47,322 nucleotides of DNA. Origin: Candidatus Paraprevotella stercoravium. Its GTDB lineage: Bacteria > Bacteroidota > Bacteroidia > Bacteroidales > Bacteroidaceae. Below the pieces are notes generated by a model. The model ran no database searches. It was not told where the DNA came from and worked only from the letters and a program-made list of their open reading frames with translations. The position numbers and the translations under genes were made by a program. Shown here one piece after another: positions 42,324-47,322 of this stretch. Every line of letters begins with the position of its first letter. The first letter of the stretch is position 1. The stretch spans positions 1 to 47,322 of the forward strand of contig CALUIU010000025.1 in NCBI GenBank assembly GCA_944320795.1, given 5' to 3'.

Positions 42324-44846
42324 TTATTTCTTCTCGCTACGAATAACGATTTCTGCTGTCTTCAATCCCTTGGAAGAAGCTTCCAGACGGATGGTTCCGG
42401 CCTTTTCTTCGGACTGGACAATGGCGGTCATCATTCCGGAGAACACCTTCATCTGAGGTTTCTGGAAGGACTCCAGACTGGTTGGATCACCATTGGCTCC
42501 CGCACGATAGGTACCGGCTCCCTTCACCTTAAAGGAAATCTGATTGTCGGCATTCGGACAGAGATTGCCATCCTTATCTACCACACTTACCGTAACAAAA
42601 GAAAGATCCTTGCCATCGGCTGTGATCGTATCGCGGTCGGCGCTCAGCACAATGCGGTATGGCTCACCGGCGGTGTGGATTTCCTTCTCGGCCACAGCCT
42701 TACCCTGCTCGTCGTAAGCAACCACCTTCAGTGTTCCGGGCTCGTATTTGGTGTCCATCCACATCAGACGGTAACGGCTCTGGCGCTTGAACTCTTTCTG
42801 CGACTTCTCATCCTTGCTGCCATCAATGGTCACGCTGGTATCCTTGGTGCGCTTGCCCTGGCTCTTGCCATTGATGAAAAGCTCGGCAGACGGATAATTG
42901 GTATAGACGAACACCGGAGTAACCTCGCCTTCACGGCCGTTCCACGTCCAGTGCGGCAACACATGCAGGGTTTCTTTCTCCTTGTTCCAATGACTGCGAT
43001 AGAGATAGTAACGGTCTTTTGGAATACCAGCCAAATCGACAATACCAAACAGAGAAGAATGGCTTGGCCAATCAGAGTAATAAGGTGTAGGCTCACCCAA
43101 ATAATCGAATCCGGTCCATACAAACTCTCCGATGCAGTATGGGTTGTCTTCGTGCTGCATGAAGTCGTCCTCCGGAAGGTTTGACCAAGAGCAGTGCTCC
43201 ACATCGTAAGAAGAAGCCTGATGATCATCATACTTCATCATCGAGCGGCGCTCAACCGGGAATTTATAGACTCCGCGCGAACTCAAGGTTGATGCCGTTT
43301 CGCTACCCAAAATGATCTGCTGCGGCAACTTGACATAGTTCTCCTGATATTTGTGCGGACGATAGTTGAAGCCCGGCACATCCAATACAGCCGCCATATT
43401 ATTGTTAACCACTGCATCGGGGGCATCCATACCCAATGTTACCGGACGGGTAGGATCTTCACGATGACAGATGTCCTGCAACTTGCGGGTCAGCTTGGCA
43501 CCCACATTTCCGTTCCACTGATCGGGCACTTCATTACCGATACACCACATCACCACGCTCGGATTGTTGCGGAAATGATGTACCAGATTCACCAAATCCT
43601 TTTCCACCCAATCCTTGAAATACTTGTGATATCCGTTCTGCACCTTGGCTGTCTGCCACTCATCAAAAGATTCCAGCATCAACATCATACCCATCTCGTC
43701 GCAGATACGCACCAGTTCGGTAGAAGGCATATTGTGCGAAGTTCTGATGGCATTGCATCCCATATCCTTCATAATCCGGATCTGACGGCGAAGGGCAGCC
43801 TCGTTTGTTGCCGCTCCCAAAGGACCGAGGTCGTGATGATTGCAGACACCCTTGAACTTCAAAGGCTTGCCGTTCAGGAAAAATCCCTTGTCCGGAACAA
43901 TCTCCAACGTACGGATTCCAAACAGAGTTTCATATTCGTCCTTCAGTTCGCTACCTTCATAGATTTTGGATACGGCTGTGTAAAGCACCGGAGTTTCGGG
44001 CGACCACAACTGAGGATTGGCCACAACCAGCTCCTGCTCAAAGGTGTTGGCACCGGTAAAGATACCGTCGGCACTACCCTCGCGCTCGTTGGTAGCGATT
44101 ACCTTGCCCGAAGCATCCTTTATTTCCGTAACAATCTTATAATCGTTTAATTTCTTATCTTTTGGAAACTCTAATTTGGTTTTCAGAAGAATCTTGGCAT
44201 GATCTTCCTGCACGACTGGGGTAGTCAACTGCGTACCCCAAACCGGAACATGCACATCGTCAGTAACAATCAGACGGACATTACGGTAAAGTCCGGCACC
44301 GGGATACCAACGAGAAGATTCTGTCTCGTTTTCCAGACGTACAGCCAGCACATTGGTTTCTCCCTGCTTCAGAAAATCCGTAGCATCAACCATAAAAGCG
44401 TTGTATCCATTAGGCCAATATGCCGCTTCCTTTCCGTTGATGAATACACGGGCATGGCTCATGGCTCCGTCAAACAATAGCACACACTTCTTTCCCTTGG
44501 TGTACTCGGGCACTTTCAGATCCAGACGATACCAGCCGGTACCTACGAAAGGTAAACCTCCGGTTCTTCCGGCATGCTCCATGGCCTCCTTCTGTCCGTC
44601 CTGCTGAATAGCTGTGTTCTGCTTGTCATTTTCGATACTGAATGGTCCGTAAATAGCCCAGTCATGAGGTATCGTCACTTTCTGCCACTCCTTGTCATTA
44701 AAATCAACGTCTGAAAAAGCGGTACTGTCCTCTCGAGTAAATGTCCATCCCTTTTCCAACAAACGCTCTGTACGTGTCTGAGCATTCAGACTCATAGCCC
44801 ATGCCAACGAAAAGAGCATGACCCCTCTCATTTTGTTTCCAATCAT
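42324..44846 (-). CDS. GH2 beta-galactosidase
   Basis: An 840-residue exported GH2 enzyme. A signal peptide (cut near LNAQ, residue 23) is followed by the sugar-binding domain (WTFTREDSTAFSDVDFNDKE to NVRLIV), an immunoglobulin-like domain and the TIM barrel. The catalytic residues are visible: acid/base Glu439 in WCIGNEVPDQ and nucleophile Glu516 in IILGSETAST. NHHDLGPLGAA and MKDMGCNAIRTSHN are barrel signatures. C-terminal domains of DUF4982 and Big types follow (EGEVTPVFVYTNYPSAELFI). It probably trims galactose from host or plant glycans in the periplasm. No SusC/SusD pair is in the window. Confidence 0.93.
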   Translation of the reverse strand: MIGNKMRGVMLFSLAWAMSLNAQTRTERLLEKGWTFTREDSTAFSDVDFNDKEWQKVTIPHDWAIYGPFSIENDKQNTAIQQDGQKEAMEHAGRTGGLPFVGTGWYRLDLKVPEYTKGKKCVLLFDGAMSHARVFINGKEAAYWPNGYNAFMVDATDFLKQGETNVLAVRLENETESSRWYPGAGLYRNVRLIVTDDVHVPVWGTQLTTPVVQEDHAKILLKTKLEFPKDKKLNDYKIVTEIKDASGKVIATNEREGSADGIFTGANTFEQELVVANPQLWSPETPVLYTAVSKIYEGSELKDEYETLFGIRTLEIVPDKGFFLNGKPLKFKGVCNHHDLGPLGAATNEAALRRQIRIMKDMGCNAIRTSHNMPSTELVRICDEMGMMLMLESFDEWQTAKVQNGYHKYFKDWVEKDLVNLVHHFRNNPSVVMWCIGNEVPDQWNGNVGAKLTRKLQDICHREDPTRPVTLGMDAPDAVVNNNMAAVLDVPGFNYRPHKYQENYVKLPQQIILGSETASTLSSRGVYKFPVERRSMMKYDDHQASSYDVEHCSWSNLPEDDFMQHEDNPYCIGEFVWTGFDYLGEPTPYYSDWPSHSSLFGIVDLAGIPKDRYYLYRSHWNKEKETLHVLPHWTWNGREGEVTPVFVYTNYPSAELFINGKSQGKRTKDTSVTIDGSKDEKSQKEFKRQSRYRLMWMDTKYEPGTLKVVAYDEQGKAVAEKEIHTAGEPYRIVLSADRDTITADGKDLSFVTVSVVDKDGNLCPNADNQISFKVKGAGTYRAGANGDPTSLESFQKPQMKVFSGMMTAIVQSEEKAGTIRLEASSKGLKTAEIVIRSEKK

Positions 44847-45198
44847 TGTATTCGGTTTTCTGTTTTTGTTTTAAGTAAAGAATCTGGTAGTGATTCTGCT
44901 ATTTAATATAATATTAGTTTTCTCACAAATAAAAAACAAAGAAAATAAAAAAACTCAAATATTCGATCAGGATAAAATCAAAAATATTTTTTTTCTTATC
45001 CTTTAACAATTTCAGTCACAGTTACAGTCACAACAGAATCTGATTTCAACGTTTTATCATAGGGAGAAACAATTGTAGACAAAAGCTTTTATCGAAGAAT
45101 CAAAACATAGCTGTATTGTTCAGGAGATAGTATTTCAAGAAAAAATCACGTTTAGTATCCCGACACATTCATCCGATGCGATGCATCTATAATACCCA
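44847..45198. other. Intergenic region, no gene seen
   Basis: Part of a 455-base AT-rich spacer between the acyl-CoA synthetase stop and the GH2 start. No convincing frame or TAnnTTTG element was found here for the minus-strand GH2 gene. The right-hand part of the spacer holds the inverted repeat described separately. Confidence 0.5.
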
Positions 45199-45273
45199 AA
45201 TAAGGTACAGATTCCTTTCTGATAGAGTTTTAATCATTCTATAACTCATACAAAAAGGAATTTATACCTTATT
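45199..45273. repeat. Large inverted repeat downstream of the acyl-CoA synthetase gene
   Basis: AATAAGGTA and ATTCCTTT (45199-45218, with three unpaired bases between) match AAAGGAAT and TACCTTATT (45254-45273) exactly. A weaker inner GAGTT/AACTC repeat lies inside the 35-base loop. It lies 28 bases past the stop codon at 45302. Probably a terminator or 3' stability structure; the T tract is weak. Confidence 0.6.
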
Positions 45274-45301
45274 ACAAATGTTATTCCCTCAAAAGAATAA
45301 T

Positions 45302-46957
45302 TTATTTTTCGTCGCTTTTCCGGATTTCCACACGACGGATTTTTCCGCTGATGGTTTTCGGAAGAGCATCCACAAACTCTATTACACGCGGATATTTATA
45401 AGGAGCGGTTTCCTGCTTCACATGATTCTGCAATTCCTTGATCAACTCTTCGCCGGCCTTCTCTTTATATGCAGCGGTCAATACCACCGTAGCCTTTACC
45501 ACCTGACCTCTGATTTCATCGGGAACTCCGGTAATGGCACATTCCAATACAGCCGGATGTGTCATCAGTGCGCTCTCAACTTCGAAAGGACCGATACGAT
45601 ATCCGGAACTCTTGATTACATCATCAATACGACCTATGAACCAGAAATATCCGTCTTCATCATACCAAGCCACATCTCCAGTATAATAAATACCATCATG
45701 CCATACAGAACGAGTCAGTTCCGGATTACGATAATATTCCTTGAACAGTCCCAATGGTTTTCCTTTATCTGTATAGATTACGATTTGTCCCTGTTCATTG
45801 GGTCCGGCTTCAGTACCATCTTCCTTCAACAAACCTACATGATACTGCGGATTCGGCATACCCATAGAACCCGGTTTCGGCTTCATCCAGGGGAATGTGG
45901 CAATAGAAAGGGCTGTTTCTGTCTGTCCGAAACCTTCCATCAGTTTAATGCCGGTCTGCTCATAGAACTTCTCATACACCACCGGATTCAAGGCTTCTCC
46001 CGCAATCGTACAATACTTCAATGATGACAGATCAAATCTCGTCAGATCTTCGCGAATCAAAAAGCGGAATACAGTAGGAGGGGCACACAAAGAAGTAATC
46101 TTATAGTCCTGAATCATTTGCAGAATGTCCGCCGGAACAAACTTCTCGTGATCATAGACAAACACGGTAGCACCGGCAATCCATTGACCGTAAAGTTTTC
46201 CCCACACTGCCTTTCCCCAACCGGTATCAGCCACGGTCAAATGCAAACTGTGTTCATTCAGGTTATGCCAGAAACAGCCTGTTGCAATATGACCCAACGG
46301 ATAAGTAAAGTCATGGGCCACCATTTTCGGCTCACCGGATGTTCCTGAAGTAAAATACATCAGCGAAATATCATCGTTTGTATTCGGATGCAATGGCTTC
46401 TCAAATTCCGGAGCATCCTCCAGTCCTTTATAGAAATCTTCGAAACCTTCCGGAACCTTCGGACCGACAGATATCACGGTTTCCACGGATGGAGAATCAG
46501 CAAGCGACTCGCGTACATGATTCAAAATATTATCCTCTCCGGCACAAACAATCATCTTGATTTCAGCGGCTCTATTACGGTAAACGATATCATGCTTGGT
46601 CAGCAAATGGGTCGCCGGGATTGTTATAGCGCCAATCTTATGCAAAGCTATAATAGAAAACCAGAATTCATAGCGACGCTTCAGCATCAACATCACGCGA
46701 TCTCCTTTACGAATGCCCAAAGACAAAAAATAAGCTGCAGTACGATCGGTATACTCTTTCATCTCAGCAAAGGTAAACTTACGTACACGTCCGTAATCGT
46801 TTGTCCAACATAAAGCAATCTTACCCGGAGCTTCCTTAGCCCACTCATCCACTACATCATATCCAAAATTAAAATTCTCAGGAACTCTAATCTTGAAATT
46901 CTTCACGAAATCCTCTTGAGAAGTAAATTTCGTTTTGCTCAAAAAACGTTCTATCAT
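45302..46957 (-). CDS. AMP-forming acyl-CoA synthetase (MACS type)
   Basis: A 551-residue adenylate-forming enzyme making an acyl-CoA from a free acid, ATP and CoA. The AMP-binding P-loop motif is YFTSGTSGEPKMVAH; further motifs are MEGFGQTETALS, YYTGDVAWYDEDGYFWFIGR and the catalytic lysine in PKTISGKIRR. The length and the sequence VADTGWGKAVWGKLYGQW fit the medium-chain (MACS) group more than acetyl-CoA synthetase, but the acid cannot be read. A -7 element lies at 47066-47073. It is next to the rRNA operon end and on the same strand. Confidence 0.9.
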   Translation of the reverse strand: MIERFLSKTKFTSQEDFVKNFKIRVPENFNFGYDVVDEWAKEAPGKIALCWTNDYGRVRKFTFAEMKEYTDRTAAYFLSLGIRKGDRVMLMLKRRYEFWFSIIALHKIGAITIPATHLLTKHDIVYRNRAAEIKMIVCAGEDNILNHVRESLADSPSVETVISVGPKVPEGFEDFYKGLEDAPEFEKPLHPNTNDDISLMYFTSGTSGEPKMVAHDFTYPLGHIATGCFWHNLNEHSLHLTVADTGWGKAVWGKLYGQWIAGATVFVYDHEKFVPADILQMIQDYKITSLCAPPTVFRFLIREDLTRFDLSSLKYCTIAGEALNPVVYEKFYEQTGIKLMEGFGQTETALSIATFPWMKPKPGSMGMPNPQYHVGLLKEDGTEAGPNEQGQIVIYTDKGKPLGLFKEYYRNPELTRSVWHDGIYYTGDVAWYDEDGYFWFIGRIDDVIKSSGYRIGPFEVESALMTHPAVLECAITGVPDEIRGQVVKATVVLTAAYKEKAGEELIKELQNHVKQETAPYKYPRVIEFVDALPKTISGKIRRVEIRKSDEK

Positions 46958-47065
46958 CTGTTTCTATTATTTCCTTTTGTTCTCTCCTTATTGAATCCGA
47001 TCATCTAAAGCAGTTAAGCCAAAATGTAGAATCTTCATGCAATAACGAGATTATCAAATTTCAAA

Positions 47066-47099
47066 CAAAGATACACCTTTTATTTGAGGTAACGGCAAA
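47066..47099 (-). promoter_or_regulatory. Promoter of the acyl-CoA synthetase gene
   Basis: On the minus strand TATCTTTG at 47066-47073, with TTTTG about 22 bases upstream (47096-47100). The leader is about 100 bases. The rest of the 46958-47240 spacer shows no gene. Confidence 0.55.
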
Positions 47100-47241
47100 A
47101 AGAAGTTGAAAAAGAAACAATTTGTATACACTTTCGTATTTCCACCTTTTTATAGTTCAAAATATAACAGAAAGATAAATATCGAAGATATCCATAAGAT
47201 GCAAATATTGCGAACAAAAAAGGCAACAGAAGACTAGAAGA

Positions 47242-47285
47242 GATAAAAAAAGAATCCCTCCGGAGATTGCTCTCTGAAGGGATTC
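47242..47285 (-). terminator. Terminator of the rRNA operon
   Basis: On the minus strand GAATCCCT pairs with AGGGATTC (47252-47259 with 47278-47285), with inner pairs CAGAGA/TCTCCG that include a G-U. A run of T follows. It comes just after the 5S rRNA 3' end. Confidence 0.85.
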
Positions 47286-47295
47286 ATCTGTAAAA

Positions 47296-47322
47296 GTGGC
47301 GGCTACCTACTCTCCCACGGGT
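47296..47322 (-). rRNA. 5S ribosomal RNA, 3' end (partial)
   Basis: The minus strand reads ACCCGTGGGAGAGTAGGTAG then CCGCCAC, the conserved 3' end of a Bacteroidetes 5S rRNA. The rest, and the 23S and 16S genes of the operon, lie beyond the right edge. The 3' end position is accurate to a few bases. Confidence 0.88.

Noticed and set aside
1-47322. CRISPR arrays
   Set aside because: No regularly spaced short repeats were seen on reading the window; the only direct repeats are the two diverged copies around 20992-21750.

Overview
The window looks like a chromosomal segment of a gut Bacteroidales bacterium, most likely Bacteroidaceae (Bacteroides or Phocaeicola type). The reasons are: promoter elements of the Bacteroidetes kind (TAnnTTTG at -7, in the best cases with TTG about 20 bases upstream), weak Shine-Dalgarno sequences, a BACON-domain lipoprotein, a BtuB/BtuG surface cobalamin system, a type III glutamine synthetase, a GH110 alpha-galactosidase, and a small ferredoxin-type [FeFe] hydrogenase with hydE-hydG-hydF. 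Species cannot be named from the sequence alone.

Layout. 1-1350: the end of an unknown gene, a BACON lipoprotein, and a small YbjN-like protein. 1794-8820 (minus): the most unusual block. It holds a Sel1-repeat protein, then a closely packed run of exported caspase-like protease, ECF sigma factor, membrane anti-sigma-like protein, and a 1246-residue exported TPR-CHAT protein. Two caspase-fold (clan CD) proteases with intact His/Cys dyads thus share an operon with a sigma/anti-sigma pair, which suggests an envelope signalling or conflict system. 8995-14690 (minus): a cobalamin-riboswitch-controlled uptake operon (BtuB, a BtuG-like propeller fused to a second surface domain, and a second PKD-propeller lipoprotein). 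14738-16006 (minus): MmcQ/YjbR protein and pyridoxamine kinase. 16170-18832 (plus): exported flavodoxin, exported CMD-cupin protein, and lactonase lipoprotein.

18956-22596: an AT-rich accessory stretch. It has an Rpn nuclease gene broken by a one-base frameshift, three orphan genes (two clearly membrane proteins), a pair of diverged ~90-100 base direct repeats around one of them, and an unexplained C-rich region with GC hairpins. 22597-29920 (plus) is GC-richer core: GYF-CD225 protein, DUF2148 protein, agmatine deiminase and N-carbamoylputrescine amidase (agmatine to putrescine), GSIII glutamine synthetase, and a POT peptide transporter.

30002-31835: an AraC regulator divergent from what appears to be an in-frame deletion chimera, half a TolC-type outer membrane protein joined to the tail of an inner membrane protein. 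31885-33937: tRNA-Gly(TCC) and GH110. 34017-39441: hydF, hydG and hydE, divergent from the hydrogenase they mature. 39540-40756: an AT-rich GIY-YIG-like gene and an HdeD/DUF308 membrane protein. 41128-46957 (minus): PepSY membrane protein, GH2 beta-galactosidase, and acyl-CoA synthetase. The right edge holds the 3' end and terminator of a minus-strand rRNA operon (5S).
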